The notes under the pieces: generated by a model | Told to the model about the DNA's origin: nothing | Database searches by the model: none | Seen by the model: only the letters and a program-made list of their open reading frames with translations | Shown: positions 37,264 through 45,817 of the stretch, in pieces | How the letters are laid out: each line of letters starts with the position of its first letter | Position numbering within the stretch: position 1 is the stretch's first letter | Made by a program: the position numbers and the translations under genes | Source: Seonamhaeicola algicola | Lineage (GTDB): Bacteria; Bacteroidota; Bacteroidia; Flavobacteriales; Flavobacteriaceae | Length of the DNA stretch: 62,800 nt | Direction: 5' to 3' | Assembly: GCF_007997385.1 (NCBI RefSeq) | Contig: NZ_VOSC01000028.1 | Location: 2,484 to 65,283 of the forward strand

Positions 37264-37728
37264 TTACTTTTTTAAATAAATATCATCATCAGTGTTAAAA
37301 ACACCATCATTTCCAGCAGATAAAACAACAAAATCTTTATTTATTACTTTATATTTATATTGGTTTTTCCATGCATCAGTAAACCATTGCTGTTTTATTG
37401 GGTCATTGCCAAAAGCTTCTTTTAAATCTTTAGGATATCTATTGTAATTGTTATGCCAATTATAAATCCAAGTAGTAATTTCAATTATTTCTTTTTTAGT
37501 TTTATTGGGGTATGCAACACGTTTTTGATATGTAAAAAACAAATAAAATGCTAAGCCAAAAACAACTATAGATACGTATAATGTTTTAGCACTTGGTTGC
37601 AAAAAATACTTTTCAAAAGAGCGTTTTTTTCCATCTTCTTGCTCTTTTTTTATTACCTTTTTTTTATGATTATAATCGCTTATTTGGAGCCAAAAATCTG
37701 CTATAATTTCTAGTATACCTTGTATCAT
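37264..37728 (-). CDS. Membrane protein with a pseudopilin (T2SSG)-like C-terminal domain
   Basis: 154 residues: a basic cytosolic stretch, one membrane helix (residues about 50-68) and a C-terminal domain ending in QQWFTDAWKNQYKYKV and FVVLSAGNDGVFNTDDDI. The DAW, S-G-DG and TDDD pattern is that of the calcium-binding end of GspG pseudopilins. Unlike a true pseudopilin it has no prepilin cleavage site at its N-terminus, and no type II secretion gene is nearby. A -7-like TATTTTTG lies at 37772-37779. Confidence 0.7.
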   Translation of the reverse strand: MIQGILEIIADFWLQISDYNHKKKVIKKEQEDGKKRSFEKYFLQPSAKTLYVSIVVFGLAFYLFFTYQKRVAYPNKTKKEIIEITTWIYNWHNNYNRYPKDLKEAFGNDPIKQQWFTDAWKNQYKYKVINKDFVVLSAGNDGVFNTDDDIYLKK

Positions 37729-37800
37729 AAATGTGCGTTTGGTTTGTTCTAAAAAAATAACATATATGATTCAAAAATAATTACAATTTCAAAACAAGTT

Positions 37801-39531
37801 TTAGAAATCAAACTTAAACGTAGCACCTGCTAAAAACTGAATACCCTGTACTGGGAAATTTTGCCAAAGTTGGTATTCATTATTAGCTATATTATTAGCT
37901 TTAGCAAATACTGATGTTTTATCATTTATATGGTAACCTACATGTGCATTAGCATCAAAAAAGCTATCTAAAGTTACAGTAAAAGGTGTAGTTGCTGTTA
38001 CGCCATCATTTAAAAAGTATTGATCTTTACGCTCGCCAACATAGAAAATATTTGCGCCAGTAAACCAATGTTCATCAATTTGGTAATCAAAAAACAAAGA
38101 ACCTTTTATGTCTGGTAAATTCCAAGCTTCATCTTGCGCATCGGTTGAGTAGTTAAAATATTCAGCTTTAATTCCTAATTTAAAATTTCGGCTAACATCA
38201 ACGTTTATTTCACCCGAAACTCCAAATGTATCCATATCATCATAAACAATTCCGTATGAATTACCATAAGAATATGACTGATTTGGCATTAACGTTATGT
38301 CATTATTTTTAAATAAAGCCCTATTTCTATCAGCTTTATAATGTCCGCTAATGTTATAACTCATATTGCTAGACAATTTACCTTTTAAGCCTACATAAGC
38401 ATTGTATTGTTGGTCTGTTGGTGTTATGAACAAGGTTGGAGATACAAACGGATTTTCAGAAGCAAAATCAAAATATGAATTCTGCAGCAGCTCACCCTCA
38501 ATACCACCGTAAGCAATTAACACATCATTAACCAACCTGTAAGTAGCTGTAACGTTAGGATAAATGTAAAAGTTGCTTTCTTCATTTTCAGAATCTCTAG
38601 AAAAAGCTGCAGTTATGCCAAGATTAACGGTTAAATCATCTTGTTTTAATTGAAATTGAGGTGATGCACTTACAATAAAATTACCGTAGCCCAAAGCCTC
38701 TTCATTGTAATAACTTCTATCAAAATCGCCTTTTATATAATCAACTTTAAAGGTTGTTGAAATTTCTTCTCTATTCATAGGAATATCAATTTTTGCATTG
38801 GCTATAAAACGATTTTCGCCAGATCCTTGGTTATCACCAAAACGCCTAAAAATAAATCCGGCTGAATTTATGTATGTATCTTCAAAATTAATATCGCCAC
38901 CAAAATATGCGTTATAAAAGGTATGTTTTTCATCAATACTATTATTAATAGCTGTTGTTGTAAATGTTGGTGCAACACCATACCAATTATACATTTGATG
39001 CTCAAAACCACCATTTACTTTCCATGATAAATCACGCAATTTGGTAGTATAGTTTACATTTAGTTTTGAAATGGAATAATTATCATCAAAATTAACACCA
39101 TTTATACCGCCTTGTGATGAATTATGACTTAAATAACCGCCAACACTCTCAGTTCTATTAATAGCGTGGTTTAAATATACTTCACCTAAAATGGTTGTAT
39201 ATGAACCAAAGCCCAAAGTAGCATAATTATCATATAGTTTTATAGGTTTACGTTTTTCAACAACTGCTGCTTTTCCTTTGGCAGGTGTAAATGTTGATGC
39301 TACTGGAAACGAAAATATATTATACTTTACTTCTTTTTTTGTTTGTGTGGTTTCATCATTTAAAGTTGGTGTTTCTTTTACTTTAAAAGCATCAGAAATT
39401 GTAGGTGTATAGGGTTTTACAACATCAATAACACCTGTGTTTATAGTATCCTTATCTCTATTTTGTGAATGCATTACTATAACACTTAACAGTAATACAA
39501 AACTTAATATTTGTTTTATGTGCTTACGCAT
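37801..39531 (-). CDS. Outer-membrane beta-barrel protein, TonB-receptor-like without plug
   Basis: 576 residues with signal peptide (MRKHIKQILSFVLLLSVIVM, cleaved near HSQ). A short linker with VIDVVKPYTPTISDAFKVKETP is followed from about residue 95 by alternating aromatic strands (YATLGFGSYTTILGEVYLNH) to a C-terminal IQFLAGATFKFDF. The C-terminus ending in phenylalanine is typical for BamA-inserted barrels. Length and strand pattern resemble the barrel of a TonB-dependent receptor, but there is no plug domain or TonB box. It follows a 1009-residue TPR gene after 209 bases. Confidence 0.82.
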   Translation of the reverse strand: MRKHIKQILSFVLLLSVIVMHSQNRDKDTINTGVIDVVKPYTPTISDAFKVKETPTLNDETTQTKKEVKYNIFSFPVASTFTPAKGKAAVVEKRKPIKLYDNYATLGFGSYTTILGEVYLNHAINRTESVGGYLSHNSSQGGINGVNFDDNYSISKLNVNYTTKLRDLSWKVNGGFEHQMYNWYGVAPTFTTTAINNSIDEKHTFYNAYFGGDINFEDTYINSAGFIFRRFGDNQGSGENRFIANAKIDIPMNREEISTTFKVDYIKGDFDRSYYNEEALGYGNFIVSASPQFQLKQDDLTVNLGITAAFSRDSENEESNFYIYPNVTATYRLVNDVLIAYGGIEGELLQNSYFDFASENPFVSPTLFITPTDQQYNAYVGLKGKLSSNMSYNISGHYKADRNRALFKNNDITLMPNQSYSYGNSYGIVYDDMDTFGVSGEINVDVSRNFKLGIKAEYFNYSTDAQDEAWNLPDIKGSLFFDYQIDEHWFTGANIFYVGERKDQYFLNDGVTATTPFTVTLDSFFDANAHVGYHINDKTSVFAKANNIANNEYQLWQNFPVQGIQFLAGATFKFDF

Positions 39532-39740
39532 ACTTTATAATTTTCTAATGATGATTTATAATTGTAATTAAGGCTATGATTTCACTTTTATGGTGCTTAG
39601 TAACATATTTTTGCAAAGGCGCTAAAACGCAAAGACTCCAAGCTTGAATAAGCTGAAAACGTCTATCTACAAATCTCAACGGTGTATTGGCTACTAAGAA
39701 CTGTGTATTACTTTTTGAAAACTGCATACTGAACACTGAT
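39532..39740 (-). repeat. Intergenic region with word-like repeats
   Basis: Read on the minus strand it holds CAGTGTTCAGTATGCAGT near its upstream end and AGTCTTTGCGTTTTAGCGCC with TTTGC further down. These phrases are low-complexity and unlike the surrounding DNA. A 63-codon frame through it has no family resemblance and I do not call it a gene. Confidence 0.5.
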
Positions 39741-42700
39741 TTACTCTGGTTGAATAGAAGAATTGGTTTTAGCTTCTTCTGTTTTAATGTTGTTTAATGC
39801 TTCTTTTGCTTGGGTTACTACATCATCAAACTCAGCAAAATTTTCAATAACACTCTCTAAAATATAAGTGGCTTGAAATGCATCATTCAACGCATAAAAA
39901 TTATTTGCCATTACCACTAAACCTTTGGCACTATAATATTTATAACCAGAAAAATCTTTTGCTAATTTTTGCACCGTTGTGTTAGATGCTTCATATTTAC
40001 CTTCTTTATTTTTAAAGTAGGCATTGTAGTATAATGCTTCGGCAGCTGTTTCGCCAGTGGCAACCTTTTCAACATTGGTGTAGGCTGCTTTTGCTTTGGT
40101 TTCGTTACCTGTTTTTATTGCTGAACGGGCTATTATTATATAAGCATCACTTTTAATTTTATTATCAATAGTTGTATTTGCTAAAACTTTATCGGCATAA
40201 GTAACAGCAGCTTCATAATTTTCTAATTGATAATTAGCTTTCATTAAATTAGATTGTGCAAATATTACATTTTGCGGAAAATTTGCTTCAGCCTCCAAGC
40301 GTTTTAAAATTGGTATAGCTTGTTCCCATTTTTTTCCTTCTAAGTAATATTGTGATAATCTTGACAAAGCCTCTTCGGTATATTCATTTTGCGATGTTTC
40401 AACAATGTACTTATAATGTGGTGCAGCATTGGCCATTAAATCTTTTTTATAATACAACTGGCCTAAATAAAAATGCGCTTGTAAAATGTGAAGCCCGTTT
40501 GAAAATTCATTAACGTAACCATTAAATTGTTTAATGGCGCGGTCTGTATTACCATCTAAATACTGTTTTTCGGCAGCGGTGTAAGTGGCGTTATCTAAAT
40601 CGGCATCAGTAACTTCAACAAAATCAAGTGTTTTAACCCACGCTGCATAATCATCAACACGCCCCATATCAATATAAATTAGTTTAGCAGTAGAAACAGC
40701 TTGAACCGCCTCTGGCGTACCAGGATAATTGCCCGCTACATTTTTAAATTTGTTTAAAGCTTTTTGGTTTTGGCTGCCATTATAATATACTAAACCTTGA
40801 CGTAATAATGATTTTGGAACAAATGAACTCATTTTATACGCTGAGTTCAAGTTATCATACATAGCAATAGCTTTATCTATTTGGTTAGCTTTTACGTATG
40901 AATTACCAAGCTCATACATAGCGTCATCACGAAGTTTAGATGACTGATAGGTGTTTATAAACTGCTCTAATTCTTTAATTTTTTGCGAAGATTGCCCCAT
41001 ATAACCAGCACTTATAGCTTTTTGAAATGCGGGATAATCGGCGTTAATTTCTCCAATTTTTATGGCATTTTGGTAAGCCGTTATTGCTGCATTGTAGTTA
41101 CTTGTTACAAAATAAGCATCGCCCAGACGTAAAAAGGCATCATTTTGCCTTACTTTATCATCGTTACTATTTTTTGTAAAAGCACTAAAATGCTCTGTAG
41201 CACTGTTGTAATTTTTTAATTTGAAATAGGTGTAAGCTAAATTATAATCTAAATTTTTAAACTCTGGTGCAGTAACATTCATTTGTTTAAACTGCTTAAA
41301 ACCTACCAAGGCATCATCATAATTTGTTAGGTTATAATCGGCTTCAGCTTTCCAAAATGTGGCACGGGCCGTATAATTTTCATCTCTTGGTTCTTTTAAT
41401 GAAGCATCAAATAATTTTTTAGCTTCTAAGTATTGATTATCATTATAAAGTTCTATACCTCTATAAAACGCAACTTTTTGGTAGGCTGCTTTATTATCAA
41501 AACTCTTCTTCCCTTCTAACAAAATTAGGGCCTCTTTGTAATTTTTTGATGTTATGTAAGAGTCTATTAACAGGGTTTCAATTTCATCTCTGTAACTTGT
41601 TTCAGGATATGTATCTAAATACCCCGCTAAAACTTGTGGTGCTGGTTGGTAAGGGTTACCAATTTCATAACTAATTTTAGCATAATTTAACCAAGCATCT
41701 TCTTGTATTTTTTTATTAAAACTCATTTGAGATGCATACCTAAAAGCATTTAAAGCTTCTTGTTTTTTATTTAAATGCACATAACTTTCGCCCAAATGAT
41801 AATAGGCATTTTGCGCAATACTATTGTTACCGCCAATAATTTTATTGAATTCTGAAATGGCTTTTTCATAGTTACCTTGTTTGTAGTGTGCGTAACCCAA
41901 TTGATAAAAATCGGTGTTATTCCATTTAGCGGTTTTATCGCGTTTTCCTTTTTTACCTTTATAGGCTGTTAAATACGGAATGGCAGCTTCGTATTCTTCT
42001 AAATTAAAATAACTTTCGCCTATTATTTTTGAAAGTTCAGATATTTCGTTTTCATCGCTATCTGGTAATCGTTGTTTTGCTAGTTCAATAGCTTTTTCAA
42101 AATTCCCTAATTTAAAATTTAAATCGGCTTGATAGTATGATAATTTTTCTTTGTAGCGTTCTTGATCACTTACTTGATCAAAATATTCGTTTGCTTCATC
42201 ATAATCATCACCTTCATAAGCCATAAAACCAATATAGTATTTAGCTTGCGAACCATATTCTTGCGAGCTTTCTACTTTTGACAGGTATTTTTTTGCTTCT
42301 TTATATTGTTTGGTTGAAAAGGCTGTGTAACCATTATTGAAATAGAATGTTTCTTTATCGGCTTTACCTAAACTAGCTTCATCAACTTTGCTATACCATT
42401 TACGGGCATAGGCGTATTTTCCGTTTTCAAAATAATAATTGGCTACATCAACAAAAGCGGTATTACGCTTAGTACTTGTTGGGTATTCTTCAACAAAATC
42501 TTCAACCAAATCATCAGCATTTTGTTGATTGAGCCTTACTGCACAATTGGCTATATAGTAGGCGCAATCTGATTTTAAAACACCTTCTTTGGTTGTTTTT
42601 TTAACACTTTCAAATAAGGATTGTGCTGCTAAGTATTGATTGTTATTGTAAAGTGATAGTGCTTTTTGGTAATCTACCATATTGCTTGTGTATGCTGCAG

Positions 42701-42770
42701 ATTGTTGCGCTAAAAGCGGTATGGTAAAACTTACGGCAAGTATAAAGGAGATAAAACTTTTTTTAGTCAT
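39741..42770 (-). CDS. Large periplasmic tetratricopeptide repeat protein
   Basis: 1009 residues from the ATG at 42770 (MTKKSFISFILAVSFTIPLLAQ), with a signal peptide and no lipobox. More than twenty TPR units span nearly the whole protein, for example YYLGQLYYKKDLMANAAPHY, YQLGYAHYKQGNYEKAISEF and YNLAYTYFKLKNYNSATEHF, giving a long superhelix for protein contacts. It is not PorW/SprE, which is a lipoprotein. The gene lies upstream of the plugless barrel and divergent from ftsE. A good -7 element is at 42795-42802. Confidence 0.9.
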   Translation of the reverse strand: MTKKSFISFILAVSFTIPLLAQQSAAYTSNMVDYQKALSLYNNNQYLAAQSLFESVKKTTKEGVLKSDCAYYIANCAVRLNQQNADDLVEDFVEEYPTSTKRNTAFVDVANYYFENGKYAYARKWYSKVDEASLGKADKETFYFNNGYTAFSTKQYKEAKKYLSKVESSQEYGSQAKYYIGFMAYEGDDYDEANEYFDQVSDQERYKEKLSYYQADLNFKLGNFEKAIELAKQRLPDSDENEISELSKIIGESYFNLEEYEAAIPYLTAYKGKKGKRDKTAKWNNTDFYQLGYAHYKQGNYEKAISEFNKIIGGNNSIAQNAYYHLGESYVHLNKKQEALNAFRYASQMSFNKKIQEDAWLNYAKISYEIGNPYQPAPQVLAGYLDTYPETSYRDEIETLLIDSYITSKNYKEALILLEGKKSFDNKAAYQKVAFYRGIELYNDNQYLEAKKLFDASLKEPRDENYTARATFWKAEADYNLTNYDDALVGFKQFKQMNVTAPEFKNLDYNLAYTYFKLKNYNSATEHFSAFTKNSNDDKVRQNDAFLRLGDAYFVTSNYNAAITAYQNAIKIGEINADYPAFQKAISAGYMGQSSQKIKELEQFINTYQSSKLRDDAMYELGNSYVKANQIDKAIAMYDNLNSAYKMSSFVPKSLLRQGLVYYNGSQNQKALNKFKNVAGNYPGTPEAVQAVSTAKLIYIDMGRVDDYAAWVKTLDFVEVTDADLDNATYTAAEKQYLDGNTDRAIKQFNGYVNEFSNGLHILQAHFYLGQLYYKKDLMANAAPHYKYIVETSQNEYTEEALSRLSQYYLEGKKWEQAIPILKRLEAEANFPQNVIFAQSNLMKANYQLENYEAAVTYADKVLANTTIDNKIKSDAYIIIARSAIKTGNETKAKAAYTNVEKVATGETAAEALYYNAYFKNKEGKYEASNTTVQKLAKDFSGYKYYSAKGLVVMANNFYALNDAFQATYILESVIENFAEFDDVVTQAKEALNNIKTEEAKTNSSIQPE

Positions 42771-42794
42771 TAACCAGTAGTTTTTAATTTTAAT

Positions 42795-42802
42795 CAAAGA
42801 TA
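42795..42802 (-). promoter_or_regulatory. Predicted -7 element of the TPR gene
   Basis: TATCTTTG on the minus strand, 24 bases before the ATG at 42770. It may also drive the downstream barrel gene. Confidence 0.5.
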
Positions 42803-42977
42803 AAAGTTTGGTTTTTAATCCTACAGAAACAGCTATAAATTTCTGTTAAAATAAAGACTAAAAACAGTATTTAGCAATGCTTTTGTTATAACGAAATAAT
42901 CATGCCATAATTATAAAACACTTTATAATTTGTTAAAAAAGTTTGTAATTATTGCTGTTTTAACACAACAAAAAACA

Positions 42978-42985
42978 TACATTTG
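42978..42985 (+). promoter_or_regulatory. Predicted -7 element of ftsE
   Basis: TACATTTG fits the consensus; a TTG 23 bases upstream (42952-42954) is at the far end of the usual spacing. The leader would be about 45 bases. Confidence 0.5.
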
Positions 42986-43037
42986 GGTTTGTAATATGTA
43001 ACATTACACGTAAACTTGTAATTTAAACGTAGTTTTT

Positions 43038-43721
43038 ATGCCTAATACCATTTTACAATTAAAAGATGCTGCCATTTACCAAGGTGATAGCTTGGTTTTA
43101 TCAAACGTTAATGTTGAAATTAATAAAGGCGAATTTGTATATTTAATTGGAAAAACGGGTACAGGAAAAAGTAGTTTTATGAAAACACTTTATGGCGATT
43201 TACCTTTAAAAGAAGGCAATGGCCATATTGTTGATTATAATTTAAAACAACTAAAAGAGAAGGATATTCCGTTTTTACGAAGAAAATTAGGGGTTGTTTT
43301 TCAAGATTTTAAATTACTTATTGACAGAACAGTTAATGACAATTTACTGTTTGTTTTAAAAGCTACAGGCTGGAAAGACAAAGATAAAATGAATGCACGT
43401 ATTGAGGAAGTTTTAACTAAGGTTGACATGAAAACTAAAGGATTTAAATTTCCGCATGAATTATCGGGTGGAGAGCAACAACGCGTTGCTATTGCAAGAG
43501 CTCTACTTAATGACCCTGAACTTATTTTAGCTGATGAACCTACAGGAAACTTAGACCCACAAACAAGTGTTGAAGTTATGAAAGTATTGCAAGATATTAA
43601 TAAAAATGGCAACACTATTTTAATGGCTACCCATGATTATGCTTTGCTTTTAAAATACCCTAGCAAAACACTTAAATGTGATGAAAACCAGGTTTATGAG
43701 GTTGTGCAACGTAAAGGTTAG
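43038..43721 (+). CDS. ftsE: Cell division ATP-binding protein FtsE
   Basis: 227 residues. Walker A GKTGTGKSS (residues 38-46), Q-loop LGVVFQDFKLL, signature LSGGEQQRVAIARAL and Walker B LILADEPTGNLD are intact. FtsE with its membrane partner FtsX controls septal peptidoglycan hydrolases. The partner gene is not adjacent, so FtsE would pair with a remote FtsX. Related LolD-type ATPases are the main alternative; the VFQDFKLLIDRTV segment favours FtsE. Confidence 0.88.
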   Translation: MPNTILQLKDAAIYQGDSLVLSNVNVEINKGEFVYLIGKTGTGKSSFMKTLYGDLPLKEGNGHIVDYNLKQLKEKDIPFLRRKLGVVFQDFKLLIDRTVNDNLLFVLKATGWKDKDKMNARIEEVLTKVDMKTKGFKFPHELSGGEQQRVAIARALLNDPELILADEPTGNLDPQTSVEVMKVLQDINKNGNTILMATHDYALLLKYPSKTLKCDENQVYEVVQRKG

Positions 43722-44827
43722 TTTAAAAAATTATCTATGATTTTTTTACCAATTAAGTTTGCATTATAATTATTAAGAATATTTTGTCTTTTTTTGCAAA
43801 GCTTAAACTCTGTATTAAATAAAAGTTTTACTGCATTTATATAATCTGCTTTATTATTAATTACCGTACATATTTTTAAAATTTCAGGATCATCAACCAT
43901 ATTAGTATTTAAAATACAATGGCGCCCTTTAAACAATGCATTAAATATCTTAAGTTTAGTGCCTGATTTTTGAAAAGAATACAAAACATTAATATGTGCG
44001 TTTTCAATTAATAAATCTAGTTCTTCGCTAGTTTCAATTACCCTAAAAGATATATTATTATACTTATTTATTTCTTTAACTATATTATTTTGAACGGTAG
44101 AACTTGCTATTACTAATTTGTGATTTAATGACTTAAAAACATTAATTAAAAATAGTGCAGATTTTACATTATCTGAAACCGCTAAATCGCCATGATAAAG
44201 CGCATAATTTCCATAACCATTTTTACTTTTAATATTTATATTTTCCTGAAATACTGGTAAAAAAACAGTTTTGGGGCTGTAATTCTTTTTAAAATAAGCA
44301 TACTCGTAATGTGATATTGGGAACAAAACATTTACATTATTTAGTATTTTTTCGTAATATTTAAGCTTATAGCCTTCAATAAGAAAGGCTATTTTTTTTA
44401 ACCAATTATACTCACTATTACTTAAGCCCCAACTATAATTATGCTCTATATTATGGCACCTAACCGCTATAGGTTGGTTAAATGTTTCATTTAGCAAAAC
44501 ACCTGTTGTTCTAATAGACTCAAATAAAATAGGAGCATTTATACTCTTTAGGTTTTTTAATATGTCTTTTGAATATCTTGATTTAACACAAAAAGGGGTT
44601 ATAGAAAAATGATTACTTAAGGTATTACTCTTATTATAAACAAAAACTTTATCACAATAAGGCTTAATGCCTGACAAATCATCTCTATCAAAACAATATA
44701 CATGCAAATAAATTTTTACGCCTAAATTGTGCAACGCTTTAATTTTATAAAACATATCTATTGCGCCACCAAAGTTTGGCGGATAAGGATTATTAAATGT
44801 TACTATTTGCAGTTGTTTATTATGCAT
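43718..44827 (-). CDS. Glycosyltransferase, GT4-like
   Basis: 369 residues. A GT-B type fold is suggested by the N-terminal VTFNNPYPPNFGGAIDMFYK (the loop usually binding acceptor), AVRCHNIEHNYSW, and the C-terminal YALYHGDLAVSDNVKSALFL and YSFQKSGTKLKIFNAL segments. The E-x7-E pattern of family 4 is weak, so the exact family is uncertain. It overlaps the ftsE end by four bases in convergent orientation. It belongs to the surface-polysaccharide locus. Confidence 0.78.
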   Translation of the reverse strand: MHNKQLQIVTFNNPYPPNFGGAIDMFYKIKALHNLGVKIYLHVYCFDRDDLSGIKPYCDKVFVYNKSNTLSNHFSITPFCVKSRYSKDILKNLKSINAPILFESIRTTGVLLNETFNQPIAVRCHNIEHNYSWGLSNSEYNWLKKIAFLIEGYKLKYYEKILNNVNVLFPISHYEYAYFKKNYSPKTVFLPVFQENINIKSKNGYGNYALYHGDLAVSDNVKSALFLINVFKSLNHKLVIASSTVQNNIVKEINKYNNISFRVIETSEELDLLIENAHINVLYSFQKSGTKLKIFNALFKGRHCILNTNMVDDPEILKICTVINNKADYINAVKLLFNTEFKLCKKRQNILNNYNANLIGKKIIDNFLN

Positions 44828-44831
44828 TAAA

Positions 44832-44839
44832 CAAATCTA
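44832..44839 (-). promoter_or_regulatory. Predicted -7 element abutting the GT4-like gene start
   Basis: TAGATTTG on the minus strand ends five bases from the ATG at 44827, implying a leaderless or almost leaderless message if used. Confidence 0.35.
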
Positions 44840-44881
44840 ACTGTTTATTTAATATCTACCAGAACAGATTTAAAAAAACAC

Positions 44882-44889
44882 TATTTTTG
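44882..44889 (+). promoter_or_regulatory. Predicted -7 element of the family 2 glycosyltransferase gene
   Basis: TATTTTTG, 17 bases before the ATG at 44906, facing away from the divergent GT4-like gene. Confidence 0.45.
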
Positions 44890-44905
44890 TTGAAAACAAA
44901 CTTTA

Positions 44906-45817
44906 ATGCTTCCCTTTTTTTCGGTAGTTATTCCTTTATACAATAAACAAGAGTATATACAAGAAACTATAAACAGTGTTTTAAATCAAACTTTTCAAGA
45001 TTTTGAAATAATAGTTATTAATGATGGCTCTACAGATAATAGTTTGAAAATAATAGAGCAAATTCAAAATAATAGAGTTAAAATAATTAACCAAGAAAAC
45101 AAAGGGCTATCTGCGGCCAGAAATGTAGGTATTAAAAACGCAAAAGCTAACTATATTGCTTTTTTAGATGCTGATGACTTATGGTGTAAAGATTTTTTAG
45201 AATCAATTTTTCATTTAATTGAAACTTACAATAATGAAAAGGTATTTGCTACTAATTTTAAATCTTTTAATAAAAAAAATATACCTTTTTTAAAACCGAA
45301 TAATTGTAAAAAGTGTAGAAACTATTTAGTTACTAATTATTTTTCAACTAATAAAAACTTATATGCTTCAAGCTCCTTAGTTTGTAATAGAATTGTTTTT
45401 AATACCGTGGGTTATTTTGATGAAACGATTAATTATGGAGAAGAGGAAGACTTTGCTATAAGATGCTTTTTAAGATTTAATTTAGTATATAATCAAAATA
45501 TTAAAGTTTACAGGTTAGACGGAATTAAGAACCAATTAACAGCACCACAAAAAAATAGTAATAGAATTATTCCTGATTATGAAAAATATTATAATAGTTA
45601 TACAAACTACGATTTAAAAAAATATGTAGATTTTATTCATTTTAAACTTGTGGTTTTATATAAAATGGAATTAAACAACAAGTTAGTAAGCTTTTATAAG
45701 AAGAAAATAAACACCTCAAACTTAAATTTTACTCAAAAAATAAAATACTACTTACCAACAAAACTTTTTTATAGTATTAAAACATTTTACATCTGGGTAA
45801 AAAGCTTTTCCCATTGA
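44906..45817 (+). CDS. Glycosyltransferase family 2
   Basis: 303 residues. The GT-A motifs are clear: VVIPLYNKQEYIQETINSVL, IIVINDGSTDNS, GLSAARNVGIKNA and the metal-binding FLDADDLW (D88 and D90), followed by EEEDFAIRCFLR as catalytic-region acidic residues. It probably adds a sugar to a lipid-linked surface glycan. It is the only plus-strand gene of the polysaccharide locus and overlaps the next gene convergently by 31 bases. Confidence 0.92.
   Translation: MLPFFSVVIPLYNKQEYIQETINSVLNQTFQDFEIIVINDGSTDNSLKIIEQIQNNRVKIINQENKGLSAARNVGIKNAKANYIAFLDADDLWCKDFLESIFHLIETYNNEKVFATNFKSFNKKNIPFLKPNNCKKCRNYLVTNYFSTNKNLYASSSLVCNRIVFNTVGYFDETINYGEEEDFAIRCFLRFNLVYNQNIKVYRLDGIKNQLTAPQKNSNRIIPDYEKYYNSYTNYDLKKYVDFIHFKLVVLYKMELNNKLVSFYKKKINTSNLNFTQKIKYYLPTKLFYSIKTFYIWVKSFSH

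Noticed and set aside
39545-39736. A 63-codon minus-strand reading frame between the barrel and TPR genes
   Set aside because: It translates the word-like repeat block, has no family resemblance, no signal and no convincing start region.
39741-42770. The TPR protein as the type IX secretion component PorW/SprE
   Set aside because: It has an ordinary signal peptide without lipobox and is longer than that protein; no other type IX gene is adjacent.
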